A DNA stretch of 64,000 nt from Mycoplana rhizolycopersici (GTDB taxonomy: Bacteria; Pseudomonadota; Alphaproteobacteria; Rhizobiales; Rhizobiaceae): positions 266,568 to 330,567 of the forward strand of contig NZ_JABXYK010000006.1 of assembly GCF_013378445.1 (NCBI RefSeq), written 5' to 3'. This document shows positions 1-8,766 of this stretch, piece by piece (the stretch's first letter is position 1; each line of letters begins with the position of its first letter). A program made the translations under genes and the position numbers. The notes beneath the pieces are model-generated. The model was not told the DNA's origin. It did not search any database and was given only the letters and a program-made list of their open reading frames with translations.

Positions 1-538
1 GCCGGAGCGTCTCGTAGAGGCCGAGTTCGAAAACATCTGGCGCCAGGTCAACACCGATCTGCAGCAGGCCGGCAAGACCTTTGCAGACGAGGAAACCACC
101 GAGGAAGAAGCCCGCGAGGAGTACCGCAAGCTCGCTGAGCGCCGCGTCCGTCTCGGCCTGGTGCTCTCGGAAATCGGCGAAAAGGCCGCTGTCCAGGTGA
201 GCGAAGAGGAAATGCAGCGTTCGCTGTTCGAGCAGCTGCGCCAGTTCCCCGGCCAGGAGAAGGAAATCCTCGATTATTTCCGCAAGACCCCGGGTGCTTC
301 CGCCTCGCTGCGCGCTCCGCTCTTCGAAGAAAAGGTCATCGACCATCTGCTGACGGAAGTCGCAGTCACCGACAAGACCGTTTCCAAGGAAGAGCTGCTG
401 GCTGACGACGAAGCTTCGGACGAAGCCAAGCCGGCTTCCAAGAAGAAGGCTGCTGCGAAGGCTGAAGGCGATGAAGCCGCCGCTCCGAAGAAGAAGGCAC
501 CGGCCAAGAAGAAGGCCGCTGACGAGAGCGCCGAGTAA
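1..538 (+). CDS. tig: Trigger factor, C-terminal part (5' end outside window)
   Basis: Ribosome-associated chaperone and prolyl isomerase; only the C-terminal chaperone arms are present. The reading frame is open from base 2 and begins inside the helical arm region. It continues through a typical segment with the motif [12 protein letters not shown], then [16 protein letters not shown] helices, and ends in a Lys/Ala/Glu-rich tail with repeated KKKA motifs. Such a basic-acidic tail is common in alphaproteobacterial trigger factors. The stop is TAA at 536-538. A strong intrinsic terminator follows 40 bp downstream, so this is the end of its transcript. In most alphaproteobacteria tig lies near clpP/lon or similar housekeeping genes; the upstream side cannot be seen here. 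The family call is secure. Confidence 0.95.
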   Translation, partial: PERLVEAEFENIWRQVNTDLQQAGKTFADEETTEEEAREEYRKLAERRVRLGLVLSEIGEKAAVQVSEEEMQRSLFEQLRQFPGQEKEILDYFRKTPGASASLRAPLFEEKVIDHLLTEVAVTDKTVSKEELLADDEASDEAKPASKKKAAAKAEGDEAAAPKKKAPAKKKAADESAE

Positions 539-578
539 TCGGCCCGAGCAATCGGCGTTTGTGCATCGAGAATTGCTG

Positions 579-606
579 AAAGGGCCGCCCGATGGGCGGC
601 CCTTTT
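579..606 (+). terminator. Rho-independent terminator of tig
   Basis: Perfect stem AAAGGGCCGCCC / GGGCGGCCCTTT with a GAT loop, followed by a short T-run (CCTTTTG). It lies 40 bp after the tig stop and just before the 3' end of the convergent metalloprotease gene. Confidence 0.93.
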
Positions 607-654
607 GCGTTGCGGGTGTCCTGAAGCGCCGGCCGTTTCGGCGCTCCGGCCGTC

Positions 655-3372
655 TCAGACGATGACGAAATCGAGATGCGTCAGCGCCAGGTCCGATGCG
701 AGGGAGGCGAACTGGACGCGGCCGCCGCCGGCATTTCCGTTGGAATCGTAGAACAGGCGTCCCGCATCCTTTTCGTAGATGATCCGGTCGGAAGCGTCGG
801 CGGCCTGGCCGCTCGAATTGGAGCGGAATGCGGATGCGGCAAGCGTCCCGGCTCCGCCGAGCGCAGCGAAGATGGCATTCTCCAGCAGGATCGTGTCACT
901 CGGCACATAGAAGTCGGTGATATGGTCGATATTGCTGGCGGCACTCGGGGCGGTGTTGAACAGGAAGGAATCCCTGCCTGTATTGCCCGTGAGCGTGTCG
1001 AATCCGGCGTTGCCGGCCAGTAGGTCGTTTCCCGCGGCGCCGTTTATGACGTTGTTGCCCGAATTGCCGATCAGCCGGTCGGCGTGCGAGGATCCGGCGA
1101 GGTTCTCGATCGAGGAGTAAGTGTCGCCCTTTGCGTCGCCCGTATTGGTCCAGGGCGAGGCAAGGCGCGCGATCACGCCAGCGGTCGCTCCGGCATAGGA
1201 AGCGGTGTCGAGCCCGGCACCGCCCACGAGCGCATCCGCACCCGCCCGGCCAACAAGAACGTCGTTGCCGGAAGAGCCGCTGAGCCGGTTCTTGCCGCTG
1301 TTGCCGTAGAGGACGTCTCCAAACGCCGAGCCGGTCAGATTCTCGATCGCCGTATAGGTGTCGCCTGCCGCTTCGCCGGTATTGCCGCCCGGATTGGTCA
1401 GGTTGGCCCTGACGCCGGCGGCGGCGTAGAGATAGGATGCGGTGTCGCTGCCCGTTCCACCGTCAAGCTTGTCGGCGCCGAGGCCGCCGATCAGCAGGTC
1501 GTCAGCTGCGCGCCCGAACAGTTCGTCGTCGCCTGCACCGGCGCTGAGACGGTTGCCGACGCCGGACCCTGTCAGGATGTCGTCGCCGTCGCCTGAGACC
1601 GCGTTCTCGACGCTGGAGAGGTCGATGGTGCCGGTGTTGCCGGGCGTATAGGTGAATTCGCCGGACGTGAGGTTGATGAAGGCGTTGAAGCCGGCGAACA
1701 CAACGGTCGAGGTGTCGAACGTATCCGAGCCGGCGCCGCCGAAGAACGCTTCGCCTGTCCCGCCCGTCCAGCCGACGAGGATGGAGAAGCGATCGTTGCC
1801 GTCATTGCCGTAGACGACATCGACGCCGGAACCTCCTTCCAGCGTATCGTTGCCCGCACCGCCGTGCAGCGTATCGTTGCCGGCGCCGCCCTTCAGCGTG
1901 TCGTTTCCGTCGTCACCATAAAGGGTGTCGGCGCCGGTCCCGCCGTCGATACTGTCATTGCCGGCATTCCCGCGCAGCACGTTCTCTGCGGCGTTGCCCG
2001 TCATCGTGTCGTTGTTCGAGCCACCATTGGCGTTTTCGATCAGGGACCGTGAATCCCCATTGAACTGGAAGGCGTTGAAGACGTTGCCGCGCGCAAATCC
2101 ATTGTTGGGACCGCCGCCGAGGAAGGCGAGCTGGGCCGCGGAGAAAGTGGAGCTTTCGCCGGGCCTGAGGTCGATCCGCATCGCTGTGGTGTAGTTGGAG
2201 AGATTGTAGGTATCGATGCCGTTACCGTCCCAGATGGTGGAAAAGATGCGGTTGGCGCCGGGCGAAATGGCAAGGCCACCGTTGATATAGGCCTGCCCTG
2301 TGGACGGGTTCCAGGTGTAGACGGTGTTGCCGCTGTTGACGTTGAAATCGGCGCCATACATCGTCTGCAGGGCGAGGATGTCGATCATCATGTAGGTCTG
2401 CGGGGCGCCGAACGCCTCGTAGTCGTAGCCGCCCGTCGTATCGCCGATGTAGCTGGAGTAGGTCATCACGGTGAATTCGATGGAGTTGTATGACGCCGGC
2501 ACCGCCGTGTTTCCGGGGCCGCCCGCCTGATGGCCATGTTTCAGGCCGAGCGAATGTCCGAGTTCATGAAACATGGTGTGCCAGGCATAGTTTCCGGCGA
2601 TCGGGTTCTTGAGACTGTTGGACGTCCCGTCATAGGCGTTGCCGAAAAACGTATCGCCGCCGTAGACGTTGCTTGCGGGATAGAAGGCATAGGCAGTGCC
2701 AGCGTCGCCCGAATTGGCCGCGCGGATCGTCGAGTTTCCCGTTCCGGAACCCTGATAGTCGATAGCCAGGTTGGTGAATGCCTCCACGGAAAAGGCTGTC
2801 GCGGCGGAAAGCTGCGTGTAGACGGCCTGGTTCAGGGCGGCGTGAAGGGCGAGCCGTTGTGCGGCCGTGAATTGGGAGAAGCCCTCCAACTGGGCGCTGA
2901 TGCCGTTGCCGTTCTGGTCGGAATTGTATCCGGTCTGATAGTCGGCAGACGAATCCGTGTCGCTGTAGGTGATCAGCGACTGACTCCAGCGCGTGCCAAT
3001 CAGGACGCCGTCGATGATGGCATTGCCGGTCGCGGCAACGGCGACCGCCGTCGAGAGGCTGCCGTTCTCGTTCGGCAGTTGCGTCGCGTCGACTCCGAAC
3101 CGCTGGGTCGAAATGGCGTCGTCGGCCTGGTCGGGACCTACCGGAAACTGGCTCGCGCTGGCGACGGTTGCCCGCTCCGCCACAGGCATGAGCCTCAGAT
3201 CCGGCAGACCGGAGTTGCCGATGCCGTCGCTGAACGGAGCAACCGACGCGTCGATGTGGAAGGTCAGCCCGGCCCGGGCCGCCTTGGCGGCTTCCTGATG
3301 CGATGCGGACAATATGTCATCGGAAGATGCATCGTCGAACAGGATCGAATTCATGCGCGCTATTATGGTCAT
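655..3372 (-). CDS. Serralysin-type M10 metalloprotease with RTX repeats
   Basis: Predicted extracellular zinc protease of 905 residues. The metzincin signature HELGHSLGLKH sits near residue 269, followed by the Met-turn VMTYSSY near residue 303. After about residue 440 there are many RTX nonapeptides (GGxGxDxLx type, calcium-binding beta-roll). The last 100 residues match the serralysin C-terminal region that carries the type I secretion signal. There is no Sec signal peptide, as expected for type I export, and no type I exporter genes are adjacent. The ATG at 3372 is chosen because AGGAGG lies just upstream (complement of 3376-3382); a longer reading to 3435 has no such site. At 905 residues it is about twice the size of classical serralysins because of extra RTX blocks. 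Substrate is unknown. Confidence 0.9.
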   Translation of the reverse strand: MTIIARMNSILFDDASSDDILSASHQEAAKAARAGLTFHIDASVAPFSDGIGNSGLPDLRLMPVAERATVASASQFPVGPDQADDAISTQRFGVDATQLPNENGSLSTAVAVAATGNAIIDGVLIGTRWSQSLITYSDTDSSADYQTGYNSDQNGNGISAQLEGFSQFTAAQRLALHAALNQAVYTQLSAATAFSVEAFTNLAIDYQGSGTGNSTIRAANSGDAGTAYAFYPASNVYGGDTFFGNAYDGTSNSLKNPIAGNYAWHTMFHELGHSLGLKHGHQAGGPGNTAVPASYNSIEFTVMTYSSYIGDTTGGYDYEAFGAPQTYMMIDILALQTMYGADFNVNSGNTVYTWNPSTGQAYINGGLAISPGANRIFSTIWDGNGIDTYNLSNYTTAMRIDLRPGESSTFSAAQLAFLGGGPNNGFARGNVFNAFQFNGDSRSLIENANGGSNNDTMTGNAAENVLRGNAGNDSIDGGTGADTLYGDDGNDTLKGGAGNDTLHGGAGNDTLEGGSGVDVVYGNDGNDRFSILVGWTGGTGEAFFGGAGSDTFDTSTVVFAGFNAFINLTSGEFTYTPGNTGTIDLSSVENAVSGDGDDILTGSGVGNRLSAGAGDDELFGRAADDLLIGGLGADKLDGGTGSDTASYLYAAAGVRANLTNPGGNTGEAAGDTYTAIENLTGSAFGDVLYGNSGKNRLSGSSGNDVLVGRAGADALVGGAGLDTASYAGATAGVIARLASPWTNTGDAKGDTYSSIENLAGSSHADRLIGNSGNNVINGAAGNDLLAGNAGFDTLTGNTGRDSFLFNTAPSAASNIDHITDFYVPSDTILLENAIFAALGGAGTLAASAFRSNSSGQAADASDRIIYEKDAGRLFYDSNGNAGGGRVQFASLASDLALTHLDFVIV

Positions 3373-3820
3373 AACTCCTCCTTTGTCGCGCCGCGCGGTA
3401 GCCCGGCAACGCAACTCGGTTCCACGAATGTCCATGTAGCTTTGGTCGAAGAATCCTGGCCGCGATGAAGGTCGCCCTTGGCTCAGGTCGCCTGACTGTC
3501 AGAGGAGCGGCCGGTAAGCACGGTCGGAGTTCCCAGGCAGATGCTTCTTTTCCCTCCTATGGATCGAGACAAGCGATACAGTCGCTCGCCGCGTGGCGGG
3601 CGCGTCGCTCGGAATGCCTGAAACAGGTTTGTTCGGCCTCAATTGCGCCGGATGAAATCAATAAATTAGCCTAAGCTAAATCACCTAGGCAGACAACAAA
3701 TTTGCGTGAATACCTCTCGATCCAAGAGCGGAAACTCAGGCGTACGATTTTTAAAATTTGCGCAAAAATAGTGGCCTAAACTCACGTATTAAAGTGAAAA
3801 TTTAGTATCGGAGTAACGTC
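3373..3820. other. Divergent intergenic region (metalloprotease / small exported protein)
   Basis: About 450 bp without a convincing gene. The half near 3660-3820 is AT-rich and should hold the promoter of the small gene at 3821. A dyad TTAGC-CTAA-GCTAA is visible at 3666-3679. The other half carries the ribosome binding site of the metalloprotease gene. A 69-codon reading frame at 3465-3674 has no ribosome binding site and no recognisable content. Confidence 0.5.
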
Positions 3821-4087
3821 ATGATCGGCGGAATGCGTTCAAGTCCTACTGCGGGATTTTATGCAGCGATATGTATCTTCGCCCTTGTCGGCTCCGGTTT
3901 AGGCAAGGCGGGAACGGTCATCGCGATGGACACACCTCCGGATCCCGACAAAGCCGTCGCCGCCGAATACCAGCGTGTGCAGGATTCGGGGACGGCGGAG
4001 GCATATGCGCTGTTCATCGAGCGTCACCCCGATCATCCGCTTGCCGCCGAAGCGCGCAAGATGTTGGAGCGCCTTTCGGCCAAATAG
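3821..4087 (+). CDS. Small exported protein with a TPR-like helix pair
   Basis: Unrecognised 88-residue protein. Residues 10-30 form a hydrophobic segment (AAICIFALVGSGLGKAG) that looks like a signal peptide or signal anchor. The rest is one helical hairpin with the pattern AEYQRVQDSGT..AYALFIERHPDHPLAAEARKML. That pattern is typical of single half-TPR units found in many envelope proteins. The start is supported by GGAG seven bases before the ATG. The gene stands alone: the metalloprotease diverges upstream and znuA converges downstream across a shared hairpin. A role in the periplasm as a small interaction module is only inference. Confidence 0.65.
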   Translation: MIGGMRSSPTAGFYAAICIFALVGSGLGKAGTVIAMDTPPDPDKAVAAEYQRVQDSGTAEAYALFIERHPDHPLAAEARKMLERLSAK

Positions 4088-4094
4088 CCGGCAC

Positions 4095-4120
4095 CGGCGC
4101 GCCCGGGATCTGGCGCGCCG
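4095..4120. terminator. Bidirectional hairpin between convergent genes
   Basis: Perfect 9-bp stem CGGCGCGCC / GGCGCGCCG with an 8-base loop, placed 7 bp after the stop of the small exported protein and 18 bp from the znuA stop. There is a weak T-run (GATTTTC) on the plus side. It probably ends both convergent transcripts. Confidence 0.6.
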
Positions 4121-4138
4121 CGAAGATTTTCTGTCGGA

Positions 4139-5149
4139 TCAGCTTGCCGAGGACAGGCACTGCTTCAACGAGTTCGCGAGGCCACGCATCAGGTCGAAAT
4201 AGAGTGACGGGCCTTCCGTCAGCGTTCCCGCTTCCGGATCGAGCGTGCCGGCCTTTGCCGGCGTTCCCTCAAGCACGACATTGACGAGCTTCGGTTCGAA
4301 CTGCGGCTCTGCGAAGACGCAGGTCGCGCCGAGATCGACGACCTTCTGGCGAATCTGTGAGACGCGTTCGGCACCGGGTATGGTTTCCGGGCTGACCGTG
4401 ATCGATCCGACCACTTTCACGCCATAACGGTGCTCGAAATACTGGTAGGCGTCGTGAAAGACGATAAAGGGCTTGTCCTTCACAAGGGCGATCGTGTCGG
4501 CGATTTCCGCATCCAGGGCGTCGATGTTCGCGTCGAGGGCTGCGAGGTTCGCCTTGTACGTTGTCGCGTTCGCTGGGTCCTTTGCCGACAGGGCTTTCTC
4601 GACTTCCGTCGCAATCGCCTTTGCATTCATCGGATCGAGCCACAGATGCGTGTCGAAGGCGCCTTCATGCGAATGCTCATCGTGGTCATGGCCCTTTTCG
4701 GCTGCGTGCTCTCTGCCATGGTCATGGTCGGCCTCGCCATGCTCATGCCCCCCGCCTTCGCCTTCGTGGCCGTGATCATGCGTCTCGAAAGCGCCGCCTT
4801 CGCGGAATTTCAGCTTCTCCAGTCCGGGTGCATCCTCGAGTTCGACGACCGTCGCATTGCTGCCAAGCGCCTCGAGAGGCTTCTCCAGGAACGCTTCCAA
4901 CCCGTGCCCGACCCAGAACACCACGTCGGCGTCCTGAAGGGCTGCGGCATTGGACGGCTTGAGCGAATAGGTGTGCGGCGATGCCGCGCCCTCGACGATC
5001 AGCTTCGGCTCGCCGACGCCCTGCATGATCGAGGCGACAAGCGAGTGGATCGGCTTGATCGAAACGACGACGTTGGGCGCTTCTGCCCGGGCGTTACCGG
5101 CTGCGGCGAAGAGCAGGGCGGTGGAAAGCAGGAGATGAGACATCTTCAT
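4139..5149 (-). CDS. znuA: Zinc ABC transporter periplasmic binding protein ZnuA
   Basis: Captures zinc in the periplasm and hands it to the ZnuB permease. It has 336 residues with a signal peptide (hydrophobic core about residues 6-20, cleavage near ARAEA). The cluster A-I fold is indicated by conserved metal ligands: His in SPHTY (about 59), His in DTHLWLD (about 168), a His in the FHDAYQYFEHRYG segment, and the late FAEPQ motif. A long His/Asp/Glu-rich loop spans about residues 123-162 (repeated HDHGH and HEH motifs) and is diagnostic of zinc-type ZnuA. The start has GGAG nine bases upstream; an ATG two codons later is possible. It is divergent from znuC across the proposed Zur operators. 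Confidence 0.95.
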   Translation of the reverse strand: MKMSHLLLSTALLFAAAGNARAEAPNVVVSIKPIHSLVASIMQGVGEPKLIVEGAASPHTYSLKPSNAAALQDADVVFWVGHGLEAFLEKPLEALGSNATVVELEDAPGLEKLKFREGGAFETHDHGHEGEGGGHEHGEADHDHGREHAAEKGHDHDEHSHEGAFDTHLWLDPMNAKAIATEVEKALSAKDPANATTYKANLAALDANIDALDAEIADTIALVKDKPFIVFHDAYQYFEHRYGVKVVGSITVSPETIPGAERVSQIRQKVVDLGATCVFAEPQFEPKLVNVVLEGTPAKAGTLDPEAGTLTEGPSLYFDLMRGLANSLKQCLSSAS

Positions 5150-5175
5150 TATGGGAAACTCCGTATCGCAGGGCG

Positions 5176-5190
5176 TGTAATGTTATTACA
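5176..5190. promoter_or_regulatory. Putative Zur operator 1
   Basis: Perfect inverted repeat TGTAAT-GTT-ATTACA in the znuA-znuC divergent promoter region, on the znuA side. AT-rich dyads of this kind in front of znu genes are characteristic of Zur (Fur family) control, and zur itself lies at the end of the znuCB operon. Confidence 0.65.
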
Positions 5191-5197
5191 TAAGTTG

Positions 5198-5212
5198 CGT
5201 TATGCTATAACG
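5198..5212. promoter_or_regulatory. Putative Zur operator 2
   Basis: Second perfect dyad CGTTAT-GCT-ATAACG, 22 bp centre to centre from the first, about two helical turns. Its core resembles alphaproteobacterial Zur boxes of the GTTAT..ATAAC type. It ends 42 bp before the preferred znuC start, so binding would block both divergent promoters. Confidence 0.7.
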
Positions 5213-5253
5213 TGTGCCATAGCAAGAGGCAATCGAGCATCCGGACGATACAA

Positions 5254-6201
5254 ATGCTGCAGACCAATCCATCCACATCGCCGCCGCCGCTGGTTTCGTT
5301 GTCGGCCGCCGGTGTCCGCCGCAAGGGCCGCTGGCTGGTGCGCGGCGTCGATTTTTCCATCGCGCGGGGCGAGATTGTCACGCTCATCGGGCCGAACGGC
5401 TCGGGAAAATCGACAACCGCCAAGATGGCGATCGGCGTTACGCGGCCGGATGAGGGGCACGTGACCCGCATTCCCAGTCTGCGCGTCGGCTACGTGCCGC
5501 AGAAGCTTGCGATCGACTGGACGATGCCGCTCACCGTGGACCGTCTTATGACGCTGACGCAGCCCTTGCGCGGCCGCGATATCGATGCGGCTCTGGAGGC
5601 GACCGGTATCCGCCATCTGGCCCGCGCCGAGGTCCAGCACCTTTCCGGTGGTGAGTTCCAGCGTGCGCTGCTGGCGCGCGCCATCGCCCGCAAGCCCGAC
5701 CTGCTCGTCCTGGACGAACCGGTGCAGGGCGTCGATTTTGCCGGCGAGATCGCCCTGTATGACCTGATCAAGACCATCAGGAATACGACGGGTTGCGGCA
5801 TCCTGCTGATTTCCCACGATCTTCATGTGGTCATGGCGGAAACTGATACCGTAATCTGCCTCAACGGCCATGTCTGTTGCCGCGGCACGCCGGAGGCGGT
5901 GAGCCGTAGCCCGGAATATCTGCGCCTGTTCGGCGCGCGTGCGGGCCAGACGCTGGCGTTCTACAGCCATCACCACGATCACACCCATCTTCCCGATGGC
6001 CGCGTGCTGCATTCCGACGGCACGGTCACCGATCACTGCCACCCCGACGACGGTCACCATCATGAGGACAGCCTGCCGGTCGGCCGGGCTGGTCCGATGC
6101 GGATCGTCCACGCCCACGGGCCGAACTGCGGCTGTGGCGATCATGGAGACGAGAAACCGGAGGGGAATCCGGGCACGCTTCAGGAGCGCGGCGATGCTTG
6201 A
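5254..6201 (+). CDS. znuC: Zinc ABC transporter ATP-binding protein ZnuC
   Basis: ATPase subunit that powers zinc import through ZnuB. ABC motifs occur in order: Walker A GPNGSGKST, signature LSGGEFQRALLARA, Walker B LLVLDEP and the H-loop LLISHDLHV. After the ABC domain comes a His-rich C-terminal extension (HHHDHTH, HCHPDDGHHHED, HAHGPNCGCGDHG), longer than in enteric ZnuC and probably a zinc-binding or sensing tail. The ATG at 5254 is preferred. A GTG at 5212 would place the start inside the second operator dyad, and the ribosome binding site is weak for either. It overlaps znuB by 8 bases, so the genes are translationally coupled. Confidence 0.93.
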   Translation: MLQTNPSTSPPPLVSLSAAGVRRKGRWLVRGVDFSIARGEIVTLIGPNGSGKSTTAKMAIGVTRPDEGHVTRIPSLRVGYVPQKLAIDWTMPLTVDRLMTLTQPLRGRDIDAALEATGIRHLARAEVQHLSGGEFQRALLARAIARKPDLLVLDEPVQGVDFAGEIALYDLIKTIRNTTGCGILLISHDLHVVMAETDTVICLNGHVCCRGTPEAVSRSPEYLRLFGARAGQTLAFYSHHHDHTHLPDGRVLHSDGTVTDHCHPDDGHHHEDSLPVGRAGPMRIVHAHGPNCGCGDHGDEKPEGNPGTLQERGDA

Positions 6202-7024
6202 CGATTTCTTCATCCGCGCACTTCTCGCTGGAACCGGTCTGGCGCTGACCACGGGGCCTCTCGGATGCTTCGTCATCTGGCGGCGCATGGCCTATTTCGG
6301 TGATACGATGGCCCATTCCGCGCTGCTCGGTGTCGCGCTGTCGCTGTTGTTCCAGATGAACCTCACGATCAGCGTCTTTGCCGTTGCCGCGATCGTCTCG
6401 CTGGCGCTGCTGCTGCTTCAGAAGCGCGGTTCGCTGTCCACCGATGCGCTGCTCGGCATCCTTTCCCATGCCACGCTCGCAACGGGCCTCGTGATCGTCT
6501 CCTTCATGACCTGGGTCCGGATCGACCTCGTCGGCTTCCTCTTCGGCGACATCCTCGCCGTCACGCCGCAGGATGTCAGCCTCGTGTGGGGCGGGGGGAT
6601 TCTCGTGCTCTTTGCCATCGTCTATCTGTGGCGACCGCTGATTGCCTCGACCGTCAATCCCGAGCTTGCCGCCGCCGAGGGGCTTGAGCCGGAGCGTGCG
6701 CGCCTTGCCTTCATGCTGCTGATGGCGCTGGTGATCGCGATCGCGATGAAGATCGTGGGGATTCTGCTGATCACCTCACTGCTCATCATCCCGGCGGCGA
6801 CCGCGCGCCGCTTCTCGGCAAGCCCGGAAGTCATGGCGGTGGTTGCGTCTCTTCTCGGCGCCATAGCCGTTGCCGGCGGTCTTTTCGGATCGCTGAAATT
6901 CGATACCCCGTCCGGGCCGTCGATCGTCGTCGCGGCGCTGGCAATCTTCCTTTTCAGCCTCTTGCCGTGGCGCCGCCGCGCAGAGGAAGGCGCCATACAG
7001 CCAGATACCGGAGGACACCACTGA
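6194..7024 (+). CDS. znuB: Zinc ABC transporter permease ZnuB
   Basis: Membrane channel subunit of the zinc importer, 276 residues, with about eight hydrophobic segments and the family motifs FGDTMAHSALLG, GILSHATLATGLV and ITSLLIIPAATAR. The ATG at 6194 lies within the end of znuC and is preceded by AGGAG seven bases upstream. The stop overlaps the zur start as TGATG. It belongs to the ABC-3 permease family; with the His-rich binding protein and zur alongside, zinc rather than manganese is the likely substrate. Confidence 0.93.
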   Translation: MLDDFFIRALLAGTGLALTTGPLGCFVIWRRMAYFGDTMAHSALLGVALSLLFQMNLTISVFAVAAIVSLALLLLQKRGSLSTDALLGILSHATLATGLVIVSFMTWVRIDLVGFLFGDILAVTPQDVSLVWGGGILVLFAIVYLWRPLIASTVNPELAAAEGLEPERARLAFMLLMALVIAIAMKIVGILLITSLLIIPAATARRFSASPEVMAVVASLLGAIAVAGGLFGSLKFDTPSGPSIVVAALAIFLFSLLPWRRRAEEGAIQPDTGGHH

Positions 7025-7419
7025 TGACGTCCACGCAACTGACCCGCAACCAGACACTCGTGCTGGGCGCGCTGTCGCAATCCGAGGCGCCGCTGAGCGC
7101 CTATACGATCCTCGACAAGCTCCGCGGCGAGGGGTTTCGGGCCCCGCTGCAGGTCTATCGGGCGCTCGAAAAGCTGCTGGAATTCGGCCTCGTCCACCGC
7201 CTGGAAAGCATCAACGCCTTCGTCGCCTGCGCCCATCCGCATCAGGATTGCTGCTCGCACGGCCTGACCGCTTTCACCATCTGCGAGAGTTGCGGCAAGG
7301 TCACCGAATTCCACGACCACGTGATCGAGGAACGACTTGCCGGCTTCGCCCGCGACAGGAACTTCAAGCCCGGCAAGACGACGATCGAAATCCGCGGCCA
7401 CTGCGACGGTTGCGCCTGA
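7024..7419 (+). CDS. zur: Zinc uptake regulator Zur (Fur family)
   Basis: Zinc-responsive repressor of 131 residues. The N-terminal winged helix includes the recognition segment APLQVYRALEKLLEFGLVHR. The dimerisation and metal domain carries HPHQDCCSH, the structural zinc cysteines CESC (about residue 90) and CDGC at the end, and FHDH. The start ATG overlaps the znuB stop (TGATG), with GGAGG about nine bases upstream. Being last in znuC-znuB-zur, it would repress its own operon and znuA through the two dyads at 5176-5212, an autoregulated arrangement well known in rhizobia. Confidence 0.93.
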   Translation: MTSTQLTRNQTLVLGALSQSEAPLSAYTILDKLRGEGFRAPLQVYRALEKLLEFGLVHRLESINAFVACAHPHQDCCSHGLTAFTICESCGKVTEFHDHVIEERLAGFARDRNFKPGKTTIEIRGHCDGCA

Positions 7420-7538
7420 CGATGCGTCGCGCGGAAAACGGTTTAGGCGACGGCTTTAAGTCTTTGTTTTTGCGTATGTCGTAGTCGAAAAACGCTGCGT
7501 GCCATGACAAACATGCGGGCGGCGGCTGTACGGCAGCG

Positions 7539-8069
7539 TCAATCAATCCGTCGCAGTTCCGCCTTGAAGCGCTTCCAGTTTCGCACATAGCCCTCGGCGG
7601 ATTTCCGCAATCCGGCGATCTGTTCTTCGTCCAGCGTGCGAACGACGCGGGCGGGTGAACCGACGATCAGGGAATTGTCCGGAAACACCTTTCCCTCCGT
7701 CACAAGCGCGTTGGCGCCGACGAGGCAGTTGTTGCCGATCACAGCCCCGTTCAGAACCGTGGCGCCCATGCCGACCAGGGAATTGTTCCCGATCGTGCAG
7801 CCATGGATGATCGCGCCGTGGCCGATGGTGCAGCCTTCGCCGATCTGGACCGGCTTGCCGGGATCGGTATGGACGATGGTGCCTTCCTGGATGTTCGTCC
7901 GGGCGCCAAGCACGATCGGTTCGTTGTCGCCGCGAAGGGTGGCGCCGAACCAGATTCCGACGTCTGGCCCGATTTCGACCTTGCCCATCACATGCGCATC
8001 CGGCGCCACCCAGTAGCGGTCGTCGTCGGGCAGGGTGGGGGCGTGTTCGCCGAGGGCATAAAGCGGCAT
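7539..8069 (-). CDS. Gamma-carbonic anhydrase family hexapeptide-repeat protein
   Basis: A 176-residue left-handed beta-helix protein built from hexapeptide repeats ([LIV]GxxxxV pattern, for example IGEGCTIGHGAIIHG). The three metal-ligand histidines of gamma carbonic anhydrases are recognisable: one in GTIVHTD and two in GHGAIIHG. The family (YrdA/PaaY-like) includes carbonic anhydrases and proteins whose activity is uncertain, so the reaction is not assigned. The ATG at 8069 has AGGA eight bases upstream; a longer frame to 8189 runs into the neighbouring gene. It follows the FAH-family gene by 10 bp and is probably cotranscribed with it. Confidence 0.85.
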   Translation of the reverse strand: MPLYALGEHAPTLPDDDRYWVAPDAHVMGKVEIGPDVGIWFGATLRGDNEPIVLGARTNIQEGTIVHTDPGKPVQIGEGCTIGHGAIIHGCTIGNNSLVGMGATVLNGAVIGNNCLVGANALVTEGKVFPDNSLIVGSPARVVRTLDEEQIAGLRKSAEGYVRNWKRFKAELRRID

Positions 8070-8079
8070 GGACAGATCC

Positions 8080-8766
8080 TCAGATGACGGTAAGCGAAAG
8101 GGTGGCAATGCCATCGACGCCGCAGGCGATGCGGTCGCCGCGCCGGACGGGGCCGACGCCAGCCGGCGTCCCGGTGAAGATGACGTCACCCGGCGCGAGC
8201 GCGAAAAGCTTGGAGAGTTCGGCGATGATCTCGGGCACCTTCCAGCTCATCTGGCCGAGATCGCCGTCCTGCCTGACCACGTCGTTGACCTCCAGCCAGA
8301 TCCGTCCCGTCGCGGGATGGCCGCTGCGCGAAGCCGGCACTACCGGGGAGACGGGCGCGGAATGCTCGAAAGCCTTCGCAGCCGTCCACGGCTTGCCCGC
8401 CGTCTTGGCTGCCGCCTGCAGGTCGCGGCGGGTGAAGTCGATGCCGACGCCATAGCCGTAGACCAGCGAAAGCGCATCGGCCGCATCGACGTCGTTGCCG
8501 CCGGACTTCAGGAATACCACCAGTTCCACCTCGTGATGGACGTCCTCCGAGCGCGGCGGATAGGGAAAGCCCTGGCCGGCCGGCAGCAGGTTGTCCGGGT
8601 TCTTCTGGAAGAAGAACGGTGCCTCGCGCGTCGGGTCGCCTCCCATTTCCACCACGTGGTGGGCATAGTTGCGACCGACACAATAGACGCGGCGGACCGG
8701 AAAGCTCTGGTCCGTGCCTTCGATGGGCAGCACCGTGGGCGGGGTGGCGGGAAAAGCCAGCGGCAT
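8080..8766 (-). CDS. Fumarylacetoacetate hydrolase (FAH) family protein
   Basis: A 228-residue enzyme of the FAH superfamily, which cleaves C-C bonds or decarboxylates oxo-acids, usually with Mg or Mn. Visible motifs are VYCVGRNYAHHV, the acidic metal site EDVHHEVELVV, YGVGIDFTRRDLQ, and the C-terminal FTGTPAGVGPV loop. The sequence type is that of acylpyruvase/FAHD1-like proteins, common in proteobacteria; the exact substrate cannot be read from sequence. The ATG at 8766 has GGGGAG eight bases upstream. It is first gene of a two-gene unit with the beta-helix protein downstream. Confidence 0.88.
   Translation of the reverse strand: MPLAFPATPPTVLPIEGTDQSFPVRRVYCVGRNYAHHVVEMGGDPTREAPFFFQKNPDNLLPAGQGFPYPPRSEDVHHEVELVVFLKSGGNDVDAADALSLVYGYGVGIDFTRRDLQAAAKTAGKPWTAAKAFEHSAPVSPVVPASRSGHPATGRIWLEVNDVVRQDGDLGQMSWKVPEIIAELSKLFALAPGDVIFTGTPAGVGPVRRGDRIACGVDGIATLSLTVI

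Noticed and set aside
3465..3674. 69-codon frame upstream of the small exported protein
   Set aside because: No ribosome binding site and no meaningful composition; overlaps the promoter region of the metalloprotease.
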